From Alphaproteobacteria bacterium UBA1301 (GTDB lineage: Bacteria; Pseudomonadota; Alphaproteobacteria; Micropepsales; Micropepsaceae): a DNA stretch of 64,000 bases. The stretch covers positions 124,001-188,000 of the forward strand of contig DBUB01000018.1 of NCBI GenBank assembly GCA_002307725.1, in the 5' to 3' direction. Numbering within the stretch: the first letter of the stretch is position 1; each line of letters starts with the position of its first letter. This document shows, one piece after another, positions 1-8,526 of the stretch. Both the position numbers and the translations under genes were made by a program. The notes under the pieces were generated by a model. That model saw nothing but the letters and a program-made list of their open reading frames with translations, had not been told where the DNA came from and searched no databases.

Positions 1-813
1 CGGGTCGGGCGCATCGGGCAACAAGACTGCACCAGAATAGGCAAAACCGCCGGGAAAGCCGCGCTGGCGGAAGTAGAACGAGTTCGCCTTAAGTTCGATC
101 AGCGTAGAGTCGAAAGGCTTGAAACCCAGCGCCAGTCCGCCGACCTTGCGATTGCGGTGGCTGTTATCGACGTAGCCATCGCCGTCGGAATAGAGCAGCG
201 TGGCGCGATAGCCGATGCGATGGGCGTTATCGACATGGCCGTTGACGTCGGTACCAGCGGTAAACAGCGAGCCTGAGCTGTAGCCCAGCGTTAGCTGCTC
301 GAACGGCTTGTCCAGCGGATGCTTCAACACGCCATTGACCATACCGGCCGGATACGACATGCCGTAAAGCGCCCCCGACGGACCGGTGAGGACCTCGAAG
401 CTGTCGTAAAGCTCGATCGGCAGCGTGGTGTCGCCGCGCACGTTCATGCCGTCGATGCGGGTGTTGGCGGAGGTATCGTCGGCGAGCATGCCGCGCACCA
501 CCGGCGGCCCGAACTCCAGCGCCGGATGGCCCTGCTGCTGCAAGGATGGGATGTATTTGGCCAGATCGGGAAAAGTTTCAATATCCTGATTGCGGATAAA
601 ATCCGACGACAGCGATTGCACCGTGTAGGGAACGTCGAGCACGGATTTGTCGCCCAGCGGACCGAGGTCAGCTTGCGGCTGGCGGTAGCCGCTGGCGGCG
701 GTGCCGGTTACCACCACGGTTTCCACCGGTTTTGCCTCTTCGGCCTGTGCCGCCGAAACCGCGAGTGCGGCGATGGATACGTTTGCGAACCAGCGTGCAA
801 TTGAATTGGCCAT
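1..813 (-). CDS. TonB-dependent receptor, N-terminal part (runs off the left edge)
   Basis: Reading leftwards from an ATG at 813, an uninterrupted frame of 271 codons reaches base 1, so only the N-terminus is present. It opens with a signal peptide (residues 1-24, ending AQA). A short VETVVVTG stretch like a TonB box follows, then a plug domain with DVPYTVQSLS and a VRGMLADDT/RIDGMNVRGD core, and the usual RxEVLxGPSGxLYG-type motif (VLTGPSGALYG). This is the classic layout of outer-membrane siderophore or metal-chelate receptors, which take energy from TonB-ExbBD. Residues from about 190 begin the beta-barrel. The substrate cannot be told, but the neighbouring binding proteins, ABC transporter and second receptor imply an iron- or cobalt-chelate uptake locus. 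Confidence 0.9.
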   Translation of the reverse strand, partial: MANSIARWFANVSIAALAVSAAQAEEAKPVETVVVTGTAASGYRQPQADLGPLGDKSVLDVPYTVQSLSSDFIRNQDIETFPDLAKYIPSLQQQGHPALEFGPPVVRGMLADDTSANTRIDGMNVRGDTTLPIELYDSFEVLTGPSGALYGMSYPAGMVNGVLKHPLDKPFEQLTLGYSSGSLFTAGTDVNGHVDNAHRIGYRATLLYSDGDGYVDNSHRNRKVGGLALGFKPFDSTLIELKANSFYFRQRGFPGGFAYSGAVLLPDAPDP

Positions 814-1238
814 GATACCCCTCTTGCCAACGATGCTGCAAAACGCATCCGGCAAAGGGCAAACACGAGCATTGGGATGAAAGCCGCCAGTGTCGCCCGA
901 CCGCCCTCATTGCGAGGACGCTGTCAGATGCACCGGCTCAGGCCGATTTCCGTTGCCGCCAGCGCCGCAGCGCCTTGGCAACACGATCAAGAACAAGCAT
1001 GCCGTTCCCGATCGCTAGGAGAATTTGGCGAAGCACGGCGTTTGTCAATTGGTGATCCCGGCAGCAGACTTCCGCGCCTGCCCAGGCATCCGCCATTGCT
1101 TGCCATGCGTTTGCGCAAACCACCCTTCCGCGCCGCTTCTGGCGCCCAAGTTTTGAACACGCGAAGCGGCGGATAAATTGACGCGGCTTGCCATCATATG
1201 GAGAAACGGCCGCCGGGGTGCGCTTTGGTTTTGCCGTT
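814..1238. other. Intergenic stretch, no gene recognised
   Basis: These 425 bases lie between the receptor start at 813 and the stop of the HTH gene at 1239, both read on the minus strand. Short minus-strand frames exist (for example 938-1123 and 1045-1293) but none has a recognisable domain or a good ribosome-binding site. The stretch probably holds the receptor promoter. No riboswitch core, tRNA or terminator was recognised. Confidence 0.4.
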
Positions 1239-1523
1239 CTAGGAGCGTGTCTTCCTGCTCTTGGCGGGCGGCGTTAACACCCGCTCCAGCCAAAACAACT
1301 GTTCGACCGTCGTGCCCAATACCGCCGCCAAACGCAGAGCGACCTCGGTATTGGGAACGTATTTTCCCGCCTCGATGGCATAGATTGTTTGCCGCGCCAC
1401 ACCCACCAAATTCGCGACTTTCGATGCGCTAACGCCTTGATTCCGACGGACGGCCTGTACGGCGTTCTTGATGGGATTATTCATTCCGGCAACCGCGAAA
1501 GCGAGGTCGTTTTTGCACGACAT
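1239..1523 (-). CDS. Short XRE-family HTH protein
   Basis: A 94-residue protein. Residues from about 14 to 80 form a Cro/C1-type helix-turn-helix, with ASKVANLVGVARQTIYAIEAG as the HTH and YVPNTEVALRLAAVLG after it. This matches the DNA-binding module found at the N-terminus of longer HTH-plus-periplasmic-binding-domain regulators, but here it ends about 15 residues after the HTH. It could be a genuine small repressor or the remnant of a longer sensor. Two starts are possible: ATG at 1523, or ATG at 1484 (MNNPIKN), which fits the family better. Neither has a strong Shine-Dalgarno. It lies between the receptor and the binding-protein operon and may regulate metal uptake, but nothing shows this directly. 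Confidence 0.65.
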   Translation of the reverse strand: MSCKNDLAFAVAGMNNPIKNAVQAVRRNQGVSASKVANLVGVARQTIYAIEAGKYVPNTEVALRLAAVLGTTVEQLFWLERVLTPPAKSRKTRS

Positions 1524-1582
1524 TGACGTTTAGCAACGACATTCAACACAGGATGTGGGCGCTTGTCGATTGCCTTTTTGTT

Positions 1583-2665
1583 TCAACGGCGTTTGCCGTC
1601 GGGGGCCTTACCGCCCAGGAGCAAGGCCAATTGCCGCCGATCGAGCTTATAATGGTAAAAGCGGCTATAGTAATCTCGCACCGCCGCCGCCAAGTCGAAG
1701 TCGGAGAATCTTTCCGGGTAGAGCTCTTTGGCGACATAGAGCATCAGCAACACGCCCTCGCTCGATCCGTCCCAGTAGAAAACACCGTCCGGCGTTTCGG
1801 CTATGCGACCATGGCGTAGCGCAGCGACGGATTTCCACAGCGGATCGCTTTTGACCAAACCGGCCGGATAGCCACGCCCGACATTCACCACATCGGGATT
1901 CCACTTGAGAATTTCTTCGACGGTCACCGCACCTTGGGCGATGCGGCTCTCGCCTTTCACCTCCATATCGGCCCCCGCCAACGCGCCATAGCCGTATGTG
2001 TTGGCCGTCAGATCACCTTGGGTATAGCTGCCGAGCCCGCCGCGCCGATGGAACAAGCGGAGGCGTCGGTCCCGTGGAATGGCCTGCACGCGCGCGCGCA
2101 CCATGGCGACCATGGCGTCGTGGTAGGCGCACCACGCTTCGGCCCGCGTGGCATATGGGCCCCCAAGAACCTGGCCGTAGAGCCGCATCATGCGATTTCG
2201 CGAAGCGACGAATTCGTCGAGGGTATGGATGGCGCCGTATTTTCCAACCTGGGAATCGAGTACTGGGATTCCGGCCGCCGCAAGCTTGTGTACCACCGCA
2301 TCGGGTGGATAGCCGGAAACGCGAAACGCCACATCAGCATGAAGACGCAGCAATTCCTCGACATTGACGGTTGCGGAAATCTGCGGAATGCGCGCCGAAG
2401 TCGGATCGATCGTCCGCATCCAGGGTGGATCTGTCTTCATCATCACAACGATCCTGTCCGAAGCACCGAGCAGAAACAGGCGCTCATAGCAAAGCACATC
2501 GAGACAGGCGATCCGTTTGATTTTCTCCGGCGGCGGCAGGCGGACGCGGTGCCCGGCCATGTCAGTGACGGTCCGTACATACCCAGCGCGAGCCGGTGCC
2601 GGATCGGAGCAGCCCGCCGCAACGAACATCAAACCAGCCGCAGCCGCGATGCTAGCGCAGCGCAT
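1583..2665 (-). CDS. Periplasmic-binding lipoprotein of a metal-chelate ABC importer (copy 2)
   Basis: The start at 2665 was chosen because it gives a lipoprotein signal (MRCASIAAAAGLMFVAAGC, lipobox cysteine at 19). The open frame continues upstream but would read through the preceding gene. The 360-residue protein has the TroA/FecB-like fold pattern: an N-terminal TVTDMAGHRVRLP strand, KRIACL, repeated lobes and a C-terminal DYYSRFY helix. It captures a metal chelate in the periplasm for an ABC permease. It overlaps the nitrogenase-like gene by 14 bases, so the two are probably translationally coupled. Its C-terminal third (DPLWKSVAAL, SSEGVLLMLYVAKELYPERF) closely resembles the copy at 4038-5114, so the pair are tandem paralogues flanking the nitrogenase-like gene. 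Confidence 0.88.
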   Translation of the reverse strand: MRCASIAAAAGLMFVAAGCSDPAPARAGYVRTVTDMAGHRVRLPPPEKIKRIACLDVLCYERLFLLGASDRIVVMMKTDPPWMRTIDPTSARIPQISATVNVEELLRLHADVAFRVSGYPPDAVVHKLAAAGIPVLDSQVGKYGAIHTLDEFVASRNRMMRLYGQVLGGPYATRAEAWCAYHDAMVAMVRARVQAIPRDRRLRLFHRRGGLGSYTQGDLTANTYGYGALAGADMEVKGESRIAQGAVTVEEILKWNPDVVNVGRGYPAGLVKSDPLWKSVAALRHGRIAETPDGVFYWDGSSEGVLLMLYVAKELYPERFSDFDLAAAVRDYYSRFYHYKLDRRQLALLLGGKAPDGKRR

Positions 2666-4034
2666 AGCGAAAACGCCGGAACGGCGGATCGAACAGATTG
2701 CAGTATTCCATCGCCTGCGCACGAATCCCGCCAAAGCCGATGGATGCCCGCTCCAGGGCGGCGCGGCTGCGCTCGTCGGGTGCGGTGCAAAACCGCTTGA
2801 GCAGCCAGCCACCATCCTGTCCCCAGCCGTCGACCAGATCGGGTTTGACCAACGCGAGCAGTTCGTCGAGTTCGGCAAGCGAGAGTTCCTGATAGCGAGC
2901 CGTGCGCGGCGGCATCCGCCAGGTTCCGTCCTCGCCTTGCCAGCCCTGCAACGAAGACCCGACGCGAATACCAAAATCGGTATAGCCGCGAGTATTGTCC
3001 TTCTGGACCGCGCCGAACGAGAAATACAGCTTACCGGCAAGGTGCGGCCGGAACGCCGCGATGACGGTTTGCGCTTTGGGTGTTTCCGCTGCGATCAAAT
3101 CCTCGACCTTGTCCGCCACCACCCCGTCGAAATGCCTCGCGATCTCGCGCAAGGTGTCGCAAGTCGCCGTCAGCCCGAGAAAATCGGCATCGATCCAGGG
3201 AATGCCGTATTCGAGTTCGAGCCGCTTCGCCCAATCGTCCATACCGACGGCAACTGTCAGGCGGCTGTTGGCCAGATCGGCGTGATCGCCGCGGCGGCTT
3301 CCTGCCGGCCAGCGCGCCACAACGTGCAGCCCGATCTTGGTCAAGAGATCAGCGACGTGGCGCCAAGCGCCGTGCATCTCGCGGCTCAGAAACGTCACGT
3401 CACAGGGCTCCAGCGCGCGCGACGGCGCCAGATTGACGCGCCAGGTTTCGGCGATGGCACGCATGGTGTCGCCAACTCCGTCGCCACGGCGATAACCGGA
3501 GCAGCCCACCGAGGTCACTGGCTTGCCGAGCCTGCGGGCGGCACTTTTTGCAACCGCTTCGGTATCGTCTCCGATCAGCGCCACGGGGCAGACGTTCATC
3601 ACCGCAATGCCGGCGTGCAGCGGAAACAGCGCGTCCGCCTCGTCGATGGCCTGCGCCAGCCTTCGTTCGCCGCCGAAGACGATATCGCATTCGCGAAAAT
3701 TCGAATTCAGATTGAGATTGGAAAAGAGATCAGCACCATCGGCGCCGCCGGGACGCGGCGCGTTGTCATGCACATAAAGGCTACAACCCACCGGACCGTT
3801 GGTGATTCGCAACAGATCGCGCACCGGTGCCAGATAGGTGATCGACTGGCCGCCATAAGCGCAGCCGCCGATAGACGTCCGCCCAAGCTGCATACGGTTC
3901 CAGTCATAATTCCAGGCCGGGGTTTGAACCGCCGGGGCTTCGGGCGCCAGCGGCGGATAGCAGAACGGCTTGCGATGCAGCTTGTCGGCGGCACGGCGGC
4001 CGGTCATATTGCTGCCGCTGTCGATCAGAGCCAT
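2652..4034 (-). CDS. Nitrogenase component-1-like (NifD/NifE/BchN superfamily) protein
   Basis: A 460-residue protein of the nitrogenase MoFe-alpha superfamily. All three P-cluster-type cysteines of NifD are visible: Cys58 in GGCAYGG, Cys84 in GPVGCS and Cys149 in NVCPVALIGDD. Their spacing (26 and 65 residues) is almost that of NifD (26 and 66). NFRECDIVFGG and YGIPWIDADFLG are also family motifs. The segment that should carry the FeMo-cofactor cysteine (NifD Cys275) reads HADLANSRLTVAV with no cysteine, and no counterpart of the homocitrate/FeMoco histidine is seen. It is therefore a nitrogenase-like Fe-S protein, not a true nitrogenase. No NifH or second component-1 subunit lies in the window. 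It starts 3 bases after one binding-protein gene and overlaps the next, so it belongs to the uptake operon. A role in reducing or remodelling the imported chelate is inference. Confidence 0.85.
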   Translation of the reverse strand: MALIDSGSNMTGRRAADKLHRKPFCYPPLAPEAPAVQTPAWNYDWNRMQLGRTSIGGCAYGGQSITYLAPVRDLLRITNGPVGCSLYVHDNAPRPGGADGADLFSNLNLNSNFRECDIVFGGERRLAQAIDEADALFPLHAGIAVMNVCPVALIGDDTEAVAKSAARRLGKPVTSVGCSGYRRGDGVGDTMRAIAETWRVNLAPSRALEPCDVTFLSREMHGAWRHVADLLTKIGLHVVARWPAGSRRGDHADLANSRLTVAVGMDDWAKRLELEYGIPWIDADFLGLTATCDTLREIARHFDGVVADKVEDLIAAETPKAQTVIAAFRPHLAGKLYFSFGAVQKDNTRGYTDFGIRVGSSLQGWQGEDGTWRMPPRTARYQELSLAELDELLALVKPDLVDGWGQDGGWLLKRFCTAPDERSRAALERASIGFGGIRAQAMEYCNLFDPPFRRFRYALR

Positions 4035-4037
4035 GAG

Positions 4038-5114
4038 TCAGTCTCCCAACATGGCTTTGACATCGCGGTCACCGAGAACGGTGCGATAGAATTTCGCATA
4101 ATAGGCTTTGACGTCGGCCTTCAAATCGATATCGGCGAACAGCGCCGGATGGATCTTCTTGGCGAGATACTCCAGTAGCAGAACGCCTTCGCTGTCGCGG
4201 TCCCAGTAATCGACACCGTTCGGAATGGGAAAAACCCTTTTGCTACGGATGGCCGAAACTGCTTTCCAGACCGGATCGCGATAGACCGACGCGACCGAAT
4301 ACGGCGAGCGCTTTTCACGGGCATAAGGTTGACGCACGAAAACGATTTCGGGATTCCAGAGATAGACCTGTTCCATCGATACCGTGATGCCACCGTGGGC
4401 TGGAAGTTCCATCGAAACCATCCGACCGCCCGCCATTTCGACATACCAGAGCAGGTTTTCGTCGTGGCCATAGGTTTTGGTCGACGACGGACCGACTATG
4501 CCATAGACCTTCGGCCGCTGCCCCGCCGGCAACGCCGCAAGACGCTTCTGGATAAGAGCCGTTCGCGCGTGGGTGAACGAGAGCCACTCCGCAGCGGTCT
4601 TCGCTGCTGCGCCGCCGAGCAGCGCACCATAGAGCCGCACCTCGTCGTCCACGATGGTGGTGAAAGCCTCCGGACTGTCGACGATGCGGTTGCGTTTGCC
4701 GCCGAAGCCTTGCGATACCACCGCTTTCAATCCGGCTTCGTTCAACTTGGCCAGCGCATTCGGATCGTTGCGATGGAAAATCAGGCCGATGCGCTTACCG
4801 AGAAGAACTTCGATATTGGGCGCATGTCCGGAATCGGCCAGTATGATGTCGTGCGGCGTGCGGTCAACGATAGCGCTCCAGCCCCGGTTGGTCGGTCCGG
4901 CCACAACGATATCCTGCCCCCGCCCCAGCGATAGCACCCGCTCCGTCGCGGTTCCGGAAATGCAAGCAAAACGGCCCGGACTTTTCTTGACCGCCACCGT
5001 CCGCCCTACCAAATCGGTCACGAGATGTTCATCCGCGGGAGGCGTGGGCGAAGGACGGCAGCCCGTTATCTGCAGCACGACGGCCAGCAGACAGAGCGAC
5101 TGCCGCCACCGCAT
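4038..5114 (-). CDS. Periplasmic-binding lipoprotein of a metal-chelate ABC importer (copy 1)
   Basis: The start at 5114 overlaps the receptor stop as TGATG and gives a lipoprotein signal (MRWRQSLCLLAVVLQITGC, lipobox cysteine 19). Longer in-frame starts would lie inside the receptor gene. The 358-residue protein follows the COG0614 binding-protein pattern: LVTDLVGRTVAVKKSP, RFACISGTATERVLSLG, then two lobes joined by a helix. It ends with DPVWKAVSAIRSKRVF, DRDSEGVLLLEYLAKKIHP and VKAYYAKFY, nearly matching the copy at 1583-2665. It presumably delivers the ligand of the receptor to the FecCD-type permease encoded divergently. Two different binding proteins for one permease suggest either two ligands or ligand forms before and after modification. 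Confidence 0.9.
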   Translation of the reverse strand: MRWRQSLCLLAVVLQITGCRPSPTPPADEHLVTDLVGRTVAVKKSPGRFACISGTATERVLSLGRGQDIVVAGPTNRGWSAIVDRTPHDIILADSGHAPNIEVLLGKRIGLIFHRNDPNALAKLNEAGLKAVVSQGFGGKRNRIVDSPEAFTTIVDDEVRLYGALLGGAAAKTAAEWLSFTHARTALIQKRLAALPAGQRPKVYGIVGPSSTKTYGHDENLLWYVEMAGGRMVSMELPAHGGITVSMEQVYLWNPEIVFVRQPYAREKRSPYSVASVYRDPVWKAVSAIRSKRVFPIPNGVDYWDRDSEGVLLLEYLAKKIHPALFADIDLKADVKAYYAKFYRTVLGDRDVKAMLGD

Positions 5115-7279
5115 CACAGACCGGACTTCACGGTGAACGACACCAGCCGCGGCGCGCCGAACTGCAGGCCCGAGCCGGAATACGACGCCCAATAGTATGT
5201 GTCGAAAATGTTGGTCACGTTAAGGTTGAGCGATATGTCGTGCCCATCGGCGGTAAAGCCGTAGCGCGCCCCGAGGTCGAAGATCGCATTGTCCTTGAGA
5301 TAGCCGCGGTCGTAATTGTCGACCGGGCGCATGCCGACATAGTGCGCCGCACCGGACAGAGCGAAACCGGAGACGTACGGCACGGCATATTCCAGCCGGG
5401 CGCTGACGGTGCTTTCCGGCACATCCTGCGGTGTCTTGTTTTCAGTCAGCTTATCGTAGGCGTGGCTGACATAGGCATCGAGCACGGTGAAGCCGCCGGT
5501 GACGGTGAGATCGTCGGAGAGTTTGCCGGTTGCCGTCAACTCTATTCCGCGATGGGTTTCGCGGCCGTTGTATTTGTAGGCCAAATCGGCGTTATCGACG
5601 ATGGCATTGGACTTGTTGATGTAGAACAGTGCCGCGGCGAGATCGATGCGCCACAGCGTCAGCTTGGCGCCGACTTCGTACTGGCGGCTACCGGTCGGCG
5701 GCAGCACGGTTCCGGCATTGCTTACCGTCACGCCGTTCGATGTCGATGGCGCCACCGTCGCCATTTCCACGCCTTCGATATAAGTCGCATAAAGCGTGGC
5801 CCAAGGAGTTGGCCTATAGAGCACAGATGCCGTCGGCGACAGATGGCTCTGTGTGTATTTCGACGACACGGCGCCGGTGGTCAGGTTCGTCGTGCGGGTA
5901 GAATAGTGGGCGAGATTGGCACCCAGGATGAACGACCACTCCTCGCCGAGCGCGACGCGGTCGCCCAAGACGATGTTGTTATAGTACCAGCCGGCGGAAT
6001 TGGTGTTACCGAAGCTGGTTACCGTTGGTTGAACGACATCACTCGGTGCCGAAAGGCTGAAAGTGCCGAGCGTCACGACACTCGCCGATGCGCCGCCCTT
6101 GTATTTTTCGTTGCGGCCCCAGTAGCCGAAGGTCACCACATGATCGAGCGGGCCGGTGGAGAACTTGGCATCCAGCAGGCTGTAGCCTGTGTAGGTGAAA
6201 TAATTGGTCGGCGTATAGGCGGTGTATTTCTCGGTGTAGTTACCGAGATTATCAGTCAGCGTGCCGACGATCTGAGCCTTGCCCCAATTGAACTTCGAAT
6301 AATTGAAGCTGGACCGCCAGGTGAAAATCGAGCCGATCTCCGAGATCACGTCGCCGCCGACTTGATTGCTGACGATACGGCTGAAAGCCCATTTCTGGCC
6401 GTAGAGCGTGGCCGGATCTGGTGCTTTCGGCACGGTGATTTTCGAGGCGTCCAGCGTGAACTGCATCTGGGCGCCGTCTTCGCGGTATTCGTTATGGTAG
6501 TAATGCGCCTTGATCACCGTGCCCGGAAACACGGCATAGTTCGCCTTCAGCGAAATCAGCGCGTTGTGAAACGTCTGGCCATCGATATAGGTATCGCCGT
6601 TGCCGCCATAGGCATTGAGACGCACGTTGAGCTTTTTGGCGTCGTCGAGCGCGCCGGCGACATCGCCGCTGAGAAAGCGCTGGCCGTTGCCGTATTCGCC
6701 CAGCTTCACCGAATAGATGGCGGTCGCGGTCGGTTCCTTGGTGACGTAATTGATCATTCCGCCCGGCAGCGTATAGCCATAGAGAAAGCCGGACTGCCCG
6801 TTGATCACTTCAATCCGCTCGAGATTTTCCACCGACGGCATATTGCGCGAATTGACATAGAGACCGTCGCGCAGGAACTGCGGCTTGAACCCGCGGATCA
6901 GAGCATCAGTAGCGCCGCTGGCATCACTGAACGGCGACTGGCGCACATAGACGGTGGGATTGGTTTCGAGGCTTTCCACGAGATTGTGGGCATTGGCATT
7001 CTCGATCAGTTCACCCGAGGTTACCGTGATCGAATAGGGCGCGTCCTTGACGTCGAGGCTGCCCAAAGGACCGACCGACGCTGTCGAGGCGCGATAGCCA
7101 TCGGCCGCAGCGCCGTCGTAGTTCGTCGTCGCATTAACACGCACTTTCTGAAGCTCGATCGTTGCTGAAGACCCCGGTGCGTCCTCAGCCGATGCGGGTT
7201 GCACGCCGACCAACGATAGACCGCACAAGAGGCAAGGAACAACTCCATGCTGCATCAACCGCGCACGCAACCTGACCAC
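5114..7279 (-). CDS. TonB-dependent outer-membrane receptor
   Basis: A 721-residue receptor. A GTG start at 7279 was preferred because GGAGAA lies 5 bases upstream and it gives a full signal peptide (basic MVRLRAR, hydrophobic core, cleavage after PASA). ATG at 7255 is the alternative. The plug contains KDAPYSITVTSGELI, ALIRGFKPQFLRDGLYV and RIEVINGQSGFLYG. The barrel ends with NLNVTNIFDTYYWASY and a terminal aromatic-poor FTVKSGL. It takes up a ferric siderophore or related chelate using TonB energy. It is the first gene of a tightly packed operon with two binding lipoproteins and a nitrogenase-like protein. It is divergent from the FecCD permease, ATPase and TonB genes, which supply the inner-membrane half of the same pathway. 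Confidence 0.95.
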   Translation of the reverse strand: MVRLRARLMQHGVVPCLLCGLSLVGVQPASAEDAPGSSATIELQKVRVNATTNYDGAAADGYRASTASVGPLGSLDVKDAPYSITVTSGELIENANAHNLVESLETNPTVYVRQSPFSDASGATDALIRGFKPQFLRDGLYVNSRNMPSVENLERIEVINGQSGFLYGYTLPGGMINYVTKEPTATAIYSVKLGEYGNGQRFLSGDVAGALDDAKKLNVRLNAYGGNGDTYIDGQTFHNALISLKANYAVFPGTVIKAHYYHNEYREDGAQMQFTLDASKITVPKAPDPATLYGQKWAFSRIVSNQVGGDVISEIGSIFTWRSSFNYSKFNWGKAQIVGTLTDNLGNYTEKYTAYTPTNYFTYTGYSLLDAKFSTGPLDHVVTFGYWGRNEKYKGGASASVVTLGTFSLSAPSDVVQPTVTSFGNTNSAGWYYNNIVLGDRVALGEEWSFILGANLAHYSTRTTNLTTGAVSSKYTQSHLSPTASVLYRPTPWATLYATYIEGVEMATVAPSTSNGVTVSNAGTVLPPTGSRQYEVGAKLTLWRIDLAAALFYINKSNAIVDNADLAYKYNGRETHRGIELTATGKLSDDLTVTGGFTVLDAYVSHAYDKLTENKTPQDVPESTVSARLEYAVPYVSGFALSGAAHYVGMRPVDNYDRGYLKDNAIFDLGARYGFTADGHDISLNLNVTNIFDTYYWASYSGSGLQFGAPRLVSFTVKSGL

Positions 7280-7476
7280 AATAGTTCTCCGAAGCAATTC
7301 TTCCTTCAGGTAACGAGTAGCAAGGCGTGTGCCACCGGATTCACCGCACTTTCGTTCGTAAGCGTACGATTCCGCCCGCGTTACTGTACGAGTTCGTACT
7401 TTCTTCGGTGTTTGTGCCCTAAGCACGGTGGCATGTTAGTTGCTCCGCCCCCGGCGTAACGTTTGCCGCGGAACCG
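7280..7476. promoter_or_regulatory. Divergent promoter region with dyad GTACGA-GT-TCGTAC
   Basis: This 197-base region separates the receptor operon (minus strand) from the permease operon (plus strand), so promoters for both must lie here. A perfect 6-bp inverted repeat with a 2-bp spacer sits at 7386-7399, and a related TTCGTA/CGTACGA cluster sits at 7354-7370. These are candidate operator sites for a metal-responsive repressor. No clear Fur-box (GATAATGATAATCATTATC-like) is evident. The minus-strand leader contains a GGTGAATCC segment recalling one block of the cobalamin riboswitch, but the other conserved blocks are not found. Confidence 0.4.
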
Positions 7477-8526
7477 ATGCCTTCTGTTGAAGCACATGCC
7501 TTGCGGCCGTATCGCCGGAACCTTCTCATTCCCGGCTTGTCACTGGCGCTCGCTGCCGCAGCTTTATGGTCGCTGACGATCGGGCGTTATCCCGTACCGA
7601 CAACGCAGATCCTGCAGATTCTTTTTTCGCATTGCCCATTTCTCGATTCCATCGACTACGACAACGTTCCGTTGGTCATCGTCGAGATCGTACGTCTGCC
7701 GCGGGTGCTCCTGGTGATCCTTTGCGGCATGAGTCTGGCCATGGCCGGAGCCGCGTTGCAGGGGGTTTTCCGCAATCCGCTAGTCGGACCCGAGGTCTGC
7801 GGCGTTTCGGCGGGCGCTTCGTTCGGCGGCGTATTGGCGATCATCCAGGGATGGTCGATTACCGGCATGGTCGCCATGGCGTTTGCCTTTGGCGTCGCGG
7901 CGCTCGCCGCCGCATTCCTATTGACTCGGCTAGCGCAGAACCGCGCCGTCGTCGCCCTGGTGCTGGCGGGAATTATCATCGGTTCCTTCTTCAGCGCCCT
8001 GGTCGGCACGGCCCAGTACTTCGCCGATCCGCAGACCAAGCTGCCGTCGATCATTTATTGGCTGCTGGGCAGCTTTGCCGACGCCAACGCCAACAAGGTC
8101 GGCATCGTTGCCGTGAATTTTCTTTTGGCAGGTACAGCGCTGCTGGCCTTGCGCTGGCGGATCAACCTGCTGTCGCTCGGCGATACCGACGCCGAGGCGC
8201 TGGGAATTCATATCGAGCGCCTGCGCTGGACCGTGGTCGCGCTGGTGTCGCTGTTGGTGGCAGCACAGGTTTCGGTCAGTGGCGGTGTCGGCTGGGTGGG
8301 CCTGGTCGTTCCCCACATCGCCCGTATGGCCGTCGGCCCCAATCACGCCAAACTGCTGCCAGCCTCTGCCCTGCTGGGTGGGCTTTACCTGCTCGTCATG
8401 GACGACATCGCCCGTACGGTGGCAGTCGACGAAATCCCCATCGGGCTTCTGACCGCCATCATCGGCACACCCGCCTTCGCGGCAATCTTCTGGAAGCTGA
8501 AAGGCAAAGGGTGGAGCAATGACTGA
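7477..8526 (+). CDS. FecCD-family ABC transporter permease
   Basis: A 349-residue, very hydrophobic protein with about ten predicted membrane segments and the FecCD/BtuC signature: RLPRVLLVILCGMSLAMAG, then GAALQGVFRNPLVGPEVCGVSAGASFG. Near the end come GVGWVGLVVPHIARM and DDIARTV, also standard for the family. It forms the inner-membrane channel that imports iron-siderophore, heme or cobalamin-type chelates. The ATG at 7477 is preceded by a GCGGA-like site. It overlaps the ATPase gene by 8 bases, so the two are co-translated. The periplasmic binding proteins encoded divergently are the likely partners. Confidence 0.95.
   Translation: MPSVEAHALRPYRRNLLIPGLSLALAAAALWSLTIGRYPVPTTQILQILFSHCPFLDSIDYDNVPLVIVEIVRLPRVLLVILCGMSLAMAGAALQGVFRNPLVGPEVCGVSAGASFGGVLAIIQGWSITGMVAMAFAFGVAALAAAFLLTRLAQNRAVVALVLAGIIIGSFFSALVGTAQYFADPQTKLPSIIYWLLGSFADANANKVGIVAVNFLLAGTALLALRWRINLLSLGDTDAEALGIHIERLRWTVVALVSLLVAAQVSVSGGVGWVGLVVPHIARMAVGPNHAKLLPASALLGGLYLLVMDDIARTVAVDEIPIGLLTAIIGTPAFAAIFWKLKGKGWSND

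Noticed and set aside
1583..3040. Longer 485-residue form of the binding lipoprotein
   Set aside because: The first 125 residues overlap the nitrogenase-like gene and lack a signal. The start at 2665 gives a proper lipobox.
2517..4178. 553-codon plus-strand open frame opposite the nitrogenase-like gene
   Set aside because: Antisense to a well-supported gene, with no recognisable motif or ribosome-binding site.
5240..7168. 642-codon plus-strand open frame opposite the TonB receptor
   Set aside because: It lies entirely antisense to a clear receptor gene and has no domain. It is a by-product of GC-rich codon use.
7280..7476. Cobalamin riboswitch in the receptor leader (minus strand)
   Set aside because: A GGTGAATCC block resembles one part of the class, but the GCCCCCGCAACTGT-like core and the GGGAA and AGCCCGAAGACC blocks are not found.
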